Notes: generated by a model not told the origin, from the sequence alone. DNA of 64,000 nt from Clostridia bacterium (GCA_017536475.1 JAFXHH010000001.1:1-64000), one strand, 5' to 3'. Shown: positions 47,015 through 56,303, numbered from the stretch's first letter. Numbers and translations are program-made.

Positions 47015-47131
47015 TAGAATGCGAAAATATTGTTACTGCTCCAAACGTAGAAAAAAGGCTTCGATTTCTGTGCAGTTTGCCAAAAAGCGTTAAAAATGCT
47101 CTAAAAATGATGAAATAAAATGCATTTGCGA

Positions 47132-47160
47132 TTGACAATCGCGGCAAAAAGGTATATAAT
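47132..47160 (+). promoter_or_regulatory. Consensus promoter
   Basis: TTGACA (47132-47137), 17 bases, TATAAT (47155-47160), upstream of the RpiR-type regulator. Puts the transcript start near 47167. Confidence 0.88.
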
Positions 47161-47213
47161 TATAAAATGTACTGTTGTGCCCAAAAATAACGCGGAAAGG
47201 TACGGAAAAAAGA

Positions 47214-48077
47214 TTGAAAAACGATATTTTAAAGCTGATAGAGGCTAACAAAGGCAATTTTTCCAAGGGACAGAAGCAAATAGCCTCTTACGTCAGCGAG
47301 CATTATGATAAAGCGGCTTATATGACCGCCGCAAAGCTCGGACGCGAGGTGGGAGTTTCGGAATCTACCGTCGTGCGTTTCGTTATGGAGCTGGGCTTTG
47401 AGGGCTATCCCGAATTCCAGCGCTCGTTGCGCTCTCTTATTCGGTCGCGTTTGACCGCGGTGCAGAGAATCGAGGTTACGAACAGTCTTATAGGCGAGGG
47501 CGATGTGCTTGATACAGTGCTTTGCTCGGATATAGAAAAAATAAAAAGAACGTTGGAGGGAATCGACAAGAGCGCCTTCAATGCCGCAGTAAAGAACATA
47601 AACGACGCCAGGACTCTTTATATTATCGGTATGCGCGCCTCGTCATATCTTGCGGGATTGTTTAATTATAGCCTTCGTATGCTTTCAGATAATGTACGTT
47701 TCATACAGACCACCTCGGGAAGTGAGACGTTTGAGCAGATGATGAATATCGGAGAGGGTGACGCGCTTTTCGCTATCAGCTTTCCTCGCTATTCGCAGAG
47801 CATAATCAAGGGAGTCGAGTTTGCTAAGCGAGCAGGTGCTGACGTTATTGCGCTTACCGATAGTGAGAACTCTCCTTTAGCGGCTCATGCGGATCAGCTT
47901 CTTGTTGCACAGAGCGATATGGCATCCTTTGCCGACTCTCTCGTAGCGCCGATGTCGGTTATCAACGCACTTATAGTAGCAGTTACACGAGAGCGCAGCG
48001 AAGAATTCTCGGAACGACTCCGCCGTCTTGAAACGGTGTGGGATGAATACAACGTCTATAATAACACCGATAAGTAA
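47214..48077 (+). CDS. MurR/RpiR-family transcriptional regulator
   Basis: A 287-residue regulator. The N-terminal HTH (AAKLGREVGVSESTVVRFVMELGF, two adjacent stretches near residues 40-60) is followed by a SIS sugar-phosphate-binding domain (about 115-250; LYIIGMRASSYLAG, FAISFPRYSQSIIKGVEFA). It would sense a phosphosugar and control sugar genes. TTG 47214 is preferred because TTG 47175 lies only about 8 bases after the predicted transcript start. The ribosome site is weak (CGGA at 8 bases). Its target operon is not evident. Confidence 0.85.
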   Translation: MKNDILKLIEANKGNFSKGQKQIASYVSEHYDKAAYMTAAKLGREVGVSESTVVRFVMELGFEGYPEFQRSLRSLIRSRLTAVQRIEVTNSLIGEGDVLDTVLCSDIEKIKRTLEGIDKSAFNAAVKNINDARTLYIIGMRASSYLAGLFNYSLRMLSDNVRFIQTTSGSETFEQMMNIGEGDALFAISFPRYSQSIIKGVEFAKRAGADVIALTDSENSPLAAHADQLLVAQSDMASFADSLVAPMSVINALIVAVTRERSEEFSERLRRLETVWDEYNVYNNTDK

Positions 48078-48078
48078 T

Positions 48079-49329
48079 ATGTCAAAAGAGCTGAGTATCA
48101 ATAAAACCGTAGCCGTCGTCGGAGGCGGGGCCGCGGGAATGATGGCGGCGATTCACGCCGCGTATAGCGGAGCAGAGGTGATCTTGTTCGAGAAGAACGA
48201 CCGCCTCGGCAGAAAGCTTCGCATAACGGGAAAGGGTCGTTGCAACGTGACCAATGATTGTTCGACAAATGAGTTTCTCACAAACGTTCCTACCAATCCG
48301 CGCTTTTTATATACGGCGCTCAATCGCTTTTCCACCGCCGACACTATGGACTTCTTCGAAGGCTGCGGAGTGCCGCTTAAGACCGAGAGAGGTCGCAGAG
48401 TTTTTCCCGTGTCGGATAAGGCGGCAGACATAGTCAATGCACTTGCCGACCGTTGCCGCGATTGCGGCGTTATGGTCGTGCACGATAAAGTTACATCGGT
48501 AGAGATCGATGATGGCAGGGTCGTTGGAGTAAAGACCGGTACAAAGAGCTATCAGTGCGACAGCGTTATCGTTTGCACGGGTGGCAGATCTTATAGCGGA
48601 ACAGGCTCGGACGGAGACGGATACAGATTTGCAAGAGATGCGGGACATACCGTTACCGCGCTTCGCCCGTCACTCGTGCCTATCGTTGCCGACACAAATC
48701 TGTGCGCGAGAATGCAGGGGCTGTCGCTCAAAAACGTCGCCCTGAAAATAGCTCGCAGAGATAACGGAAAGGTCGTATACGACGATTTCGGCGAGATGAT
48801 GTTTACTCATTTCGGCATGACGGGACCGATGGTGCTGTCTGCCTCGGCGCATATTCCTGATATAGAAAAGGGAATATACGACGCGGTCATAGATCTCAAG
48901 CCCGCGCTTGACGAGGCGGCGCTCGACGCGAGGATCAGATCCGATTTTATCAAATACAATAATAAGGATTTTATCAATTCTCTGGGCGACCTTTTGCCGC
49001 TTAAGGCGATCGAGCCGATCGTCGATATCTGTGGTATAGACCCGAGAAAAAAGGTCAATTCGGTCACAAAGGAAGAGAGAAGAAGACTCCTCGAGGCGAT
49101 CAAATATATGAGAATCCCGCTTTTGCGTTTCCGATCCATCGAGGAGGCGATAATAACCAAGGGCGGAGTCGCCGTGAACGAAATAAATCCCAAAACTATG
49201 GAGTCAAAGATTATTTCGGGACTCTATTTTGCAGGCGAGGTGCTTGACCTCGATGCGTACACGGGCGGCTTTAATCTGCAGATAGCCTTTTCCACCGCAG
49301 TCGTTGCGGGAGAGCATGCCGCAGAATAA
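48079..49329 (+). CDS. HI0933/YhiN-family FAD-binding oxidoreductase
   Basis: A 416-residue flavoprotein. VAVVGGGAAGMMAAI binds FAD, with GRKLRITGKGRCNVTN near residue 52, SYSGTGSDGDGY, MMFTHFGMTGPM and the C-terminal GEVLDLDAYTGGFNLQIAF. The family is often called aminoacetone oxidase-like or BaiN-like; its physiological reaction is unsettled. ATG 48079 begins one base after the previous stop; an upstream in-frame ATG would overlap that gene. No strong ribosome site, so coupled translation is likely. Gene order with cmk and plsC is common in Clostridia. Confidence 0.88.
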   Translation: MSKELSINKTVAVVGGGAAGMMAAIHAAYSGAEVILFEKNDRLGRKLRITGKGRCNVTNDCSTNEFLTNVPTNPRFLYTALNRFSTADTMDFFEGCGVPLKTERGRRVFPVSDKAADIVNALADRCRDCGVMVVHDKVTSVEIDDGRVVGVKTGTKSYQCDSVIVCTGGRSYSGTGSDGDGYRFARDAGHTVTALRPSLVPIVADTNLCARMQGLSLKNVALKIARRDNGKVVYDDFGEMMFTHFGMTGPMVLSASAHIPDIEKGIYDAVIDLKPALDEAALDARIRSDFIKYNNKDFINSLGDLLPLKAIEPIVDICGIDPRKKVNSVTKEERRRLLEAIKYMRIPLLRFRSIEEAIITKGGVAVNEINPKTMESKIISGLYFAGEVLDLDAYTGGFNLQIAFSTAVVAGEHAAE

Positions 49330-49356
49330 TCAATAAATTTAAGGAGCAGATAAATA

Positions 49357-50049
49357 ATGAAAAAGATTGCAGTTGCCATTGACGGACCCGGCGGCGCGGG
49401 CAAATCCACTATTTCCAAGGAGATAGCAAAAAGACTCGGCATAATTTACGTTGATACGGGAGCGCTCTACCGCACGGTCGGATACTATGCAAGAGAGCGC
49501 GGACTTTCGGTTGATGACGCAAAGGTAAGCGATAAGATCACGCCAATGCTCGACGGTATAAATATCGAGATCAAATACGTAGACGGCGCACAGCACGTCA
49601 TTCTCAACGGCGAGGATCTCGGCGATAAGATCAGACAGCCCGACATTTCGATGTACGCGTCGGCGTGCTCGTCGGTCGGAAACGTACGCGCGTTCTTGCT
49701 TGAAACTCAAAAGAAGCTTGCAAGAGAGAACAGCGTTATTATGGACGGCAGAGATATAGGTACGGTCATTCTCCCCGATGCCGACGTCAAGATCTTTCTG
49801 ACCGCTTCGGAGCAGGCAAGAGCAACCAGACGCTATAAGGAGCTTATCGCAAAGGGTGCCGAGGTCAAGTACCAGGACGTCCTTAGTGAGCTCGTCGAGC
49901 GCGATCGCGCCGACAGCAGCCGTGACGTCGCACCTCTCAAGCCCGCCGACGATGCACATCTTTTTGATAATTCCGATTACGATTTTGAGCAGTCGGTGGA
50001 ATACATCATCAAAGTTATAACTGAAAAAACGGGAGTAACAAGAAATTGA
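49357..50049 (+). CDS. cmk: Cytidylate kinase
   Basis: A 230-residue P-loop kinase phosphorylating CMP/dCMP. DGPGGAGKSTISK (about residues 8-20), YVDTGALYR, MDGRDIGTVILPDADVKIFL and RDRADSSRDVAPL are diagnostic. AAGGAG lies 11 bases before ATG. Its stop overlaps the plsC start (TTGA). CMP recycling may also matter for the capsule locus, which probably makes CMP-linked donors. Confidence 0.95.
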   Translation: MKKIAVAIDGPGGAGKSTISKEIAKRLGIIYVDTGALYRTVGYYARERGLSVDDAKVSDKITPMLDGINIEIKYVDGAQHVILNGEDLGDKIRQPDISMYASACSSVGNVRAFLLETQKKLARENSVIMDGRDIGTVILPDADVKIFLTASEQARATRRYKELIAKGAEVKYQDVLSELVERDRADSSRDVAPLKPADDAHLFDNSDYDFEQSVEYIIKVITEKTGVTRN

Positions 50050-50690
50050 AAAGTAAGGTTTACAGCGGATTTGTGAAGGTCCTCGGGCCTCTGATCCGAT
50101 TTATCTTCAGATTGCACTATCACGGCCTTGAAAACGAGCCCTCCGCCGAGGAAGGACCGTACATTATGATCTGCAATCATATCTCAAACGCTGACCCCGT
50201 GTTCTTGTGTGCCGCGGGAACCAAGCAGCAGCCTCATTATATGGCTAAGAAGGAGCTTTTCAAGGTGCCGCTTCTCAATAAGCTCGTCGCGGCTCTCGGA
50301 GCATACCCCGTAGACCGTAAAAAAGCTGACGTGTCGGCGATCAAGAAAACGATCGCGATGCTCAAAGAGGGCAAGTGCATCGGAATCTTTCCGCAAGGAC
50401 ACAGAGAAAAGGGAAAAACGCCACGTGAGGCAAACCTGAAGAACGGCGCGGCTATGATAGAGACTCGCGCTCAGGTGTCGATCCTGCCGTGCTATATAAG
50501 AACCAAGAAAAACAAATTTGCCTTCTTCCGCAGAGTTGACGTTTATTACGGAAAGCCGATAAAATTCGAGGAGCTTGGCTACGATCCCGACGCCGCAGGC
50601 GAATACACGAGAATAAGCAACGCTATGTTCGAGCGAGTCTGCGAGCTTTATGATAAAGCCGAAGCGGAGGACGGAAAGCGTGGAAAATAA
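50046..50690 (+). CDS. plsC: 1-acyl-sn-glycerol-3-phosphate acyltransferase
   Basis: A 214-residue phospholipid acyltransferase. NHISNADP holds the HX4D catalytic motif (about residue 43), GAYPVDRKKAD is motif II and FPQGHREKGK stands for motif III (usually FPEGTR). TTG start overlapping the cmk stop; GGGAG upstream. Its end overlaps the ispH start. Confidence 0.92.
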   Translation: MKSKVYSGFVKVLGPLIRFIFRLHYHGLENEPSAEEGPYIMICNHISNADPVFLCAAGTKQQPHYMAKKELFKVPLLNKLVAALGAYPVDRKKADVSAIKKTIAMLKEGKCIGIFPQGHREKGKTPREANLKNGAAMIETRAQVSILPCYIRTKKNKFAFFRRVDVYYGKPIKFEELGYDPDAAGEYTRISNAMFERVCELYDKAEAEDGKRGK

Positions 50691-52737
50691 CGTAAAGAAG
50701 GTCACTGTTGCAAAGAACGCGGGCTTTTGCTTCGGGGTAGCACGGGCAGCGGATCAGGTCGAAAGGGAAATAAAAAACGCCCCCAAGGGCGAGCGAATAT
50801 TCACCCTCGGCAAGCTGATACACAACGACGTTTATAACGCGCGTCTTGCTTCAGACGGCGTTGGTTTGGCAGAGATAGACGATGTTGAACGACTCTCTAA
50901 CGAGGCGAGCGAAAGCGCGCCCGTTAAGATCTTCGTCCGCGCTCACGGCATCCCGAGAGAGACCGAGGAGCTTTTGAGCAGATGTGCCGAGAAAAATCCC
51001 CATTTTTCATTCGTGGACTGCACCTGTGTCTTCGTTCAGAAGATACATAAAATCGTCGCACAGCACAACGATCCCGAGGGGCTTTTGCTCGTGCTCGGTT
51101 CAAAGGATCACCCCGAGGTAAAGGGCTTTTGCAGTCGGTTTGACGGTGAGGTATTTACTTTCGAAAAAGCAGAGGAGCTTGAGGCTGCGGTAGCCGAAAA
51201 AAAGGTCGGCACTAATTGCACAAAAGCAACAATTTTGGTGGCTCAAACCACGCAAAATTTGGGCGAATGGGAGAAAACAAAAAAATTTACAAAAAAGGTA
51301 TATACAAATCCTTTAATTTTTGATACAATATGTAATGTTACGGAAAAAAGACAGATCGAAGCAGCACAGTTATCACGAGATAACGATTTTATGATCGTTA
51401 TCGGTAGCAAAGGAAGCTCGAATTCGGCAAAGTTATATTCAATATGCCGTGCCGAATGCGAAAACACCGTTATGATAGAGACCGCAGATGAGCTGAAACA
51501 GTATTTTCCGTTTAACCACGAAAACGTGGGAATCGTAGCGGGAGCGTCTACCCCGCACGATATAATTAAGGAGGTAGAAAAGACCATGACCAAAGAGAAT
51601 TTTGCAGAACTTCTCGAGACATCTTTCAAAACTTTAAATACAGGAGATACTGTTACCGGATACGTAACCGCAGTTAACGACAGCGAGATCCAGCTCGACA
51701 TCGGCGCTAAAGTCACAGGCATTATCAAAGCAGATAAGATAACAGACGATCCTTCTGCAAAGCTGACCGAGATGTTCAAGATCGGTGATGCCGTTGAGGC
51801 ATTCGTAGTTCGCGTAAGCGACGTTGAGGGATTCGCTACTCTTGACAAGAAGAGAGTTGATTCCGACAAGAACTGGGGCAAGATCGTTGCCGCTAAGGAA
51901 GCAGGCGAGATCCTTGAGGGTACCGTAATCGAGACCGTTAAGGGCAACGTTGGTGTTATCGTCCTCGTTGACGGCAGCACTCGCGTATTCGTTCACGCAT
52001 CCCAGACAGGTACACCCAAGAACAGCGATCTTTCCGCTATGATCGGACAGACCGTAAGACTCAGACTTACTGAGGTTGAAAACAAGAAGGCAAAGGGCTC
52101 CATCAGCTCCGTGCTCCGCGAGGAGAGAAAGAAGGCTGAGGCAGAGTTCTGGGCAAACATCGAAGAGGGCAAGCAGTACACCGGTAAGGTTAAGAGCATG
52201 ACCAGCTTCGGCGCATTCGTAGACCTCGGCGGTGTTGACGGTATGGTTCACACCAGCGAGCTCTCTTGGAAGAGAGTTAAGTCTCCTGCAGACGTAGTTG
52301 CTATCGGCGACGAGATCACTGTTACCGTTAAGAGCTTCGACGCAGAGAAGAAGAGAATTTCTCTTACATACAAGACTGAGGAGAGCAATCCTTGGACCAT
52401 CTTCAAGACCAACTACGCAGTTGACGATATCGTTTCCGTTAAGATCGTAAGCATGATGCCCTTCGGTGCATTTGCAGAGATCGTTGACGGTGTTGACGGA
52501 CTCATTCACATCTCGCAGATCTCCATGACCAAGATCGCAAAGCCCGCTGACGTTCTTGAGATCGGTCAGACCGTTGATGCGAAGATCGTTGAGATCGACG
52601 ACGAGAAGAAGAAGGTAAGCCTTTCTATCAGAGTTCTCCTTGAGGAAGCTAAGGCTCTCGCTGAGGCTATGCCCGAGGAAGAGGCTGCTGAGGCAGTTGA
52701 GGCTGAAGAAGTTGTAGAAGCAACCGACGCTGAATAA
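50680..52737 (+). CDS. ispH: Fusion of HMB-PP reductase (IspH) with four S1 RNA-binding repeats
   Basis: A 685-residue fusion known from Clostridia. Residues 1-300 are IspH, the [4Fe-4S] enzyme ending the MEP isoprenoid pathway: NAGFCFGVARA (Cys17), IHNDVYN, VRAHGIPR, DCTCVF, SKDHPEVKGF, AQTTQN and ICNVTEKRQ. Residues 303-660 contain four S1 domains (for example SFGAFVDLGGVDGMVH and PFGAFAEIVDGVDGLIH), followed by an Ala/Glu-rich tail. GTG 50680 with GGAGG about 9 bases upstream is preferred over the ATG at 50650. Codon use shifts to a highly expressed style at the S1 part, and a perfect ribosome site with ATG 51586 lies exactly at the junction. Confidence 0.93.
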   Translation: MENNVKKVTVAKNAGFCFGVARAADQVEREIKNAPKGERIFTLGKLIHNDVYNARLASDGVGLAEIDDVERLSNEASESAPVKIFVRAHGIPRETEELLSRCAEKNPHFSFVDCTCVFVQKIHKIVAQHNDPEGLLLVLGSKDHPEVKGFCSRFDGEVFTFEKAEELEAAVAEKKVGTNCTKATILVAQTTQNLGEWEKTKKFTKKVYTNPLIFDTICNVTEKRQIEAAQLSRDNDFMIVIGSKGSSNSAKLYSICRAECENTVMIETADELKQYFPFNHENVGIVAGASTPHDIIKEVEKTMTKENFAELLETSFKTLNTGDTVTGYVTAVNDSEIQLDIGAKVTGIIKADKITDDPSAKLTEMFKIGDAVEAFVVRVSDVEGFATLDKKRVDSDKNWGKIVAAKEAGEILEGTVIETVKGNVGVIVLVDGSTRVFVHASQTGTPKNSDLSAMIGQTVRLRLTEVENKKAKGSISSVLREERKKAEAEFWANIEEGKQYTGKVKSMTSFGAFVDLGGVDGMVHTSELSWKRVKSPADVVAIGDEITVTVKSFDAEKKRISLTYKTEESNPWTIFKTNYAVDDIVSVKIVSMMPFGAFAEIVDGVDGLIHISQISMTKIAKPADVLEIGQTVDAKIVEIDDEKKKVSLSIRVLLEEAKALAEAMPEEEAAEAVEAEEVVEATDAE
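51301..51329 (+). promoter_or_regulatory. Possible internal promoter before the S1 module
   Basis: TATACA (51301-51306), 17 bases, TACAAT (51324-51329), inside an unusually AT-rich stretch of the IspH region, 257 bases before the internal start. The -35 box matches only 4 of 6 consensus bases. Confidence 0.3.
51568..51588 (+). promoter_or_regulatory. Internal ribosome site and start codon for the S1 module
   Basis: AAGGAGG (51568-51574), 11 bases, then in-frame ATG (51586-51588), exactly where IspH ends and the first S1 domain begins. It would yield a separate 383-residue S1 protein. Confidence 0.55.
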
Positions 52738-52754
52738 TTTTCAGATGATTATAT

Positions 52755-52804
52755 GGTGAGAGGGTCTTCTTTGTAAAGAAGACCCTCTCCCCATACCTCT
52801 CACC
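52755..52804 (+). terminator. Hairpin after ispH-S1 with two alternative folds
   Basis: A 15-bp stem (52758-52772 with 52775-52789) follows the stop but lacks a T tract. The bases GGTGAGAGG (52755-52763) can instead pair with CCTCTCACC (52796-52804), which excludes the first stem. It could end or process the transcript. Confidence 0.5.
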
Positions 52805-52875
52805 CGAGAAACTTTGATGAATTTTGGCAAAAAATATGGTGTTATAAAAAATATAAAAAATTTTCGAAAAAACTA

Positions 52876-52904
52876 TTGCATTTTATAAAGAGTTGTAGTA
52901 TAAT
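52876..52904 (+). promoter_or_regulatory. Promoter of tRNA-Val
   Basis: TTGCAT (52876-52881), 17 bases, TATAAT (52899-52904), 17 bases before the tRNA. Confidence 0.8.
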
Positions 52905-52920
52905 AGATAAGTCGACATAC

Positions 52921-52997
52921 GGAGGCATAGCTCAGTTGGTTAGAGTACTTGCTTGACATGCAAGGGGTCGTAGATTCGAGTTCTACTGTCTCCACCA
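52921..52997 (+). tRNA. tRNA-Val (anticodon GAC)
   Basis: A 77-base cloverleaf with encoded CCA. Acceptor GGAGGCA, anticodon stem CTTGC/GCAAG with loop TTGACAT giving GAC, T-arm with TTCGAGT. Confidence 0.95.
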
Positions 52998-52998
52998 A

Positions 52999-53037
52999 AA
53001 CAAAAGACAGAGGTTTTATACCTCTGTCTTTTGTTTT
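52999..53037 (+). terminator. Terminator of tRNA-Val
   Basis: A long stem ACAAAAGACAGAGG with CCTCTGTCTTTTGT, 7-base loop, then TTTT, directly after the CCA end. Confidence 0.9.
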
Positions 53038-53276
53038 GGCAGAAAACACAAGAAACGAAGAATCTCTCAAACGCTTGCGTTTGATCGTTTTGCGCTCAAT
53101 GTGCGTTCCGCCGCAAATTCAGAGTTGATTTTTTTTGCATTATGTCAATTAAAATAAAACAAAACACAGCAAATTGCCCATCTATTAACATACAGTTAAC
53201 AAAGCAGTGATAAAATAAACAATAGAAACGCATATTTAAGTCAAAAATGCGAATAAAATCGAAGAAGGGTAAAATT
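53038..53276 (+). other. Non-coding gap before degV
   Basis: 239 bases of AT-rich sequence with no gene. TTAACA boxes near 53186 and 53197 and an AT-rich block near 53206 may form a weak promoter, but none matches well. Confidence 0.4.
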
Positions 53277-54143
53277 ATGTCAGAGAAAGTTCTTATTATA
53301 AGCGACAGCACGGCGGATCTCAGCAATGAGCTTATAGAAAAATATGGAATTAAGATCATTCCCTTGAATGTTACCGTAGGCGAAAAGGAATATACCGACG
53401 GAGTTGATATCAACCCCGATATGATATACGAAAATTACGAAAAGACGGGTCAACTCCCCAAGACTGCGGCAATAAATATCGCAACGTTCACGGATATTTT
53501 TGAAAAATATACGGGTGAAGGCTATTCGATCGTCGTCTTCACAATAAGCGGAGAAATGTCCGCAACTCAGAGCAACGCGCGCATCGCCGCAAGCGATTTT
53601 GAGAACGTGCACGTGGTCGATACGAGAAATCTTTCAACGGGCGGCGGACTTTTGGTTCTTACTGCGGCAGAGCTTGCCGAGCAGGGAAAGAGCGCCAAGG
53701 AGATAGCCGACGAATGTACTCGTCTTGCAAGCTACGTTGACGCATCGTTCGTTATCGACAGTCTTGAATTTTTGCACAAGGGCGGCAGATGCTCGGCTCT
53801 TGCGGCTCTTGGAGCAAATCTGCTCCAGCTCAAGCCCTGCATTACCGTTAAGGACGGCAAAATGGGAGTAAATAAAAAGTACCGCGGCAAGTTTGCGGCC
53901 GTTCTCCCCACGTATATTGCTGACCGTATGGGCGACGCAAGCGATATCAATATTGACAAGGTGTTCGTCACTCACGCAGGTTGTGATCCCCAGATCATCG
54001 ACCTCTGTGTCAACAAGGTCAAGGAGATCGCGTCCGAAGCTAACGTTATGATCACCCGCGCGGGCTGTACCGTTTCCTCCCACTGCGGAAGAAACACTCT
54101 CGGAGTGCTCTTTATAAAGAAAACCCCCGTTTCTGCTGAATAA
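53277..54143 (+). CDS. DegV-family fatty-acid-binding protein
   Basis: A 288-residue DegV protein. These bind fatty acids and present them to the FakA kinase. SDSTADLSNE near the N-terminus, the mid-protein FTISGEMSATQSNAR, VDTRNLSTGGG, DSLEFLHKGGRCS and the C-terminal THAGCDPQ are typical. The frame extends to an ATG at 53247, but GAAGGG 9 bases before ATG 53277 and family length support the later start. No FakA gene in the window. Confidence 0.9.
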   Translation: MSEKVLIISDSTADLSNELIEKYGIKIIPLNVTVGEKEYTDGVDINPDMIYENYEKTGQLPKTAAINIATFTDIFEKYTGEGYSIVVFTISGEMSATQSNARIAASDFENVHVVDTRNLSTGGGLLVLTAAELAEQGKSAKEIADECTRLASYVDASFVIDSLEFLHKGGRCSALAALGANLLQLKPCITVKDGKMGVNKKYRGKFAAVLPTYIADRMGDASDINIDKVFVTHAGCDPQIIDLCVNKVKEIASEANVMITRAGCTVSSHCGRNTLGVLFIKKTPVSAE

Positions 54144-54198
54144 AGCCAAATCACAAGCCTCTTCTTGCGTTCCCCAATAAATTATTATGGAGAATTAT

Positions 54199-56160
54199 AT
54201 GAAAAAGACTGCGTATTCTGTCGAACAGCTAAAGCTTCTCAATGTTTTGTCTCGTGAATATCCCTCTATACGGTCTGTGAGTTCGTCCATCATAAATCTC
54301 AATGCCACGGCAAATCTGCCCAAAGGCACGGAGCATTTTATGAGTGACCTTCACGGAGAGGCAGAGGCATTTAATCATATAATGAATAATTGCTCGGGAG
54401 TCATCAGAGAAAAGGTGGACGGCTTGTTCTATCGCTCGATGTCCGAGAATGAAAGACGAGAGCTTTGTACACTCATATATTATCCGACCGAAAAGATAAG
54501 CGAGCTTCACGAAGCGGGAAAGGATACTGACGATTGGTACAGTCTGACGTTATATCGCTTGGTTGACCTTGCTCGCTCGGTAGCGTCGAAATATACTCGC
54601 GCGAAGGTGCGTGATGCACTGCCCGAGGAGTTTCAGTACGTCATAGATGAGCTCTTGCATACCAGCGGCGAGGAGCATAATAAGCAGGAATATTACAGGC
54701 ATATTATGTCGACGATTATCGATATCGGACAAGGTGAGGCGTTCGTTGAGGCGCTTTGCGGACTCATCAAGCGAATGGCTGTGGATTGTCTTCACGTTGT
54801 CGGAGATATATACGACAGAGGCCCTCGCGCAGATGAGATACTCGATATGCTGATGGAACACCATAATATCGATATCCAATGGGGAAACCACGACATCGTA
54901 TGGATGGGGGCTGCGGCAGGAAGCCCCGCTTGTATCGCTACGGTGCTAAACTCCGCGATACAGTATAATACCCTGTCATTGATAGAAAACACGTACGGTA
55001 TCAGTCTGCGTGATCTTATAGGATACGCGCAGGAGACTTATAAGAACTGTACGTGGTTTATGCCGAGAAATCCCGACGACAAGTACTATATTAAGAATAG
55101 TATGGATAATTTGTCGAAGGCACACAAGGCTATCGCTATAATTCTGTTCAAGCTTGAGGGACAGTTGATAATGAGACATCCCGAATACGAGATGAACGAT
55201 AGACTTCTGCTTGATAAGATCGACCACGAAAAGCATACGGTAAATATAGACGGAGTAGATTACCCCCTGAACGATTACCATTTCCCGACTATAGATCCTT
55301 GTGATCCGTATGCGCTCTCTCCCGAAGAAGAGAGTCTGATGGCGTCACTCGTAAATTCATTCAAGCATAGCAAAGCACTCAATAAGCATATCGAATTTAT
55401 GTACCGCGTGGGCGGAATCTACAAAATACATAACAATAATCTTCTTTATCACGGCTGTATTCCTATGACCGAGGACGGTCAGCTTGAGAAGATCTCGATC
55501 TTTGGAAAAGAAGATATGTCGGGCAAGACGTATATGGATGCTTGCGACCGTATGGCGCGCAAGGCATATTATAACGGCGATGAAAGATCTCTTGATTTTA
55601 TGTACTATTTGTGGTGCGGAAGAAAGAGCCCCTTGTTTGGCAAAGAGAAGATAACTACATTCGAGCGCTATTTTGTGTCCGACGAGCATGTGTGGAAAGA
55701 AAAGCGCAATCCCTATTATAGTTACATAGATAATTTTGATGCGGTCTGCAGGATACTCGACGAATTCGGACTCGACAGAAACGAGTCGCATTTGATAAAC
55801 GGTCACATTCCCGTTAGAAGTGGTGAAAATCCCATAAAGGCAAACGGAAGGTATATCCTTATAGACGGTGGCTTCTGCAAAGCGTACCATAAGACCACGG
55901 GAATTGCGGGCTATACGCTCATATATTCGTCCAGAGGGCTCAGACTCGTGTCTCACGGTCAGTTTGACGGCAAGACGAAGGCTCTTAAGGAAAATAAGGA
56001 TATAATTGCCGCGCAGGACGTAGTTTTCGAGATGATGAAGGTGAGAAAGCTCGTAAGAGATACCGACGAGGGCAAAAAGATACTTAGTCGAATGGACGAT
56101 ATGAAAATGCTCTTGAATGCATATCTTGAGGGCGCGGTTCAACAACGCGGAAGAAACTGA
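54199..56160 (+). CDS. fbp: Fructose-1,6-bisphosphatase, class III
   Basis: A 653-residue class III FBPase, a Firmicutes gluconeogenic enzyme of the calcineurin-like metallophosphatase fold. SDLHGEAEAF, VGDIYDRGPRADEIL and WGNHDIVWMGA carry the metal ligands. GHIPVR and DGGFCKAYH are near the C-terminus. ATG 54199 is preferred: GGAG lies 6 bases upstream and overlaps the earlier ATG at 54187. Monocistronic with a clear terminator. Confidence 0.95.
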   Translation: MKKTAYSVEQLKLLNVLSREYPSIRSVSSSIINLNATANLPKGTEHFMSDLHGEAEAFNHIMNNCSGVIREKVDGLFYRSMSENERRELCTLIYYPTEKISELHEAGKDTDDWYSLTLYRLVDLARSVASKYTRAKVRDALPEEFQYVIDELLHTSGEEHNKQEYYRHIMSTIIDIGQGEAFVEALCGLIKRMAVDCLHVVGDIYDRGPRADEILDMLMEHHNIDIQWGNHDIVWMGAAAGSPACIATVLNSAIQYNTLSLIENTYGISLRDLIGYAQETYKNCTWFMPRNPDDKYYIKNSMDNLSKAHKAIAIILFKLEGQLIMRHPEYEMNDRLLLDKIDHEKHTVNIDGVDYPLNDYHFPTIDPCDPYALSPEEESLMASLVNSFKHSKALNKHIEFMYRVGGIYKIHNNNLLYHGCIPMTEDGQLEKISIFGKEDMSGKTYMDACDRMARKAYYNGDERSLDFMYYLWCGRKSPLFGKEKITTFERYFVSDEHVWKEKRNPYYSYIDNFDAVCRILDEFGLDRNESHLINGHIPVRSGENPIKANGRYILIDGGFCKAYHKTTGIAGYTLIYSSRGLRLVSHGQFDGKTKALKENKDIIAAQDVVFEMMKVRKLVRDTDEGKKILSRMDDMKMLLNAYLEGAVQQRGRN

Positions 56161-56167
56161 AAACGAT

Positions 56168-56197
56168 AAAAAAGCACTTGCTCGCAAGTGCTTTTTT
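56168..56197 (+). terminator. Rho-independent terminator
   Basis: AAAAAAGCACTTGC-TC-GCAAGTGCTTTTTT: a 14-bp stem with two-base loop and T run after fbp. Confidence 0.95.
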
Positions 56198-56247
56198 GTT
56201 GCTCCGAAAAGTATTTTCAATGCCGATTTTTCCAAATCTTATTGATT

Positions 56248-56275
56248 TTGACCAAATAATGTGATATCATATTAT
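56248..56275 (+). promoter_or_regulatory. Probable promoter of the glycoside hydrolase operon
   Basis: TTGACC (56248-56253), 16 bases, TATTAT (56270-56275). Transcription would begin near 56283, just before the leader peptide frame. Confidence 0.6.
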
Positions 56276-56303
56276 AAAGTCAAGGCTACAAAAGGAGTCA
56301 AGC

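Noticed and set aside
52795-52920. Sequence after ispH-S1 considered as a further small gene
   Set aside because: AT-rich without a ribosome site; it holds the hairpin and the tRNA-Val promoter.
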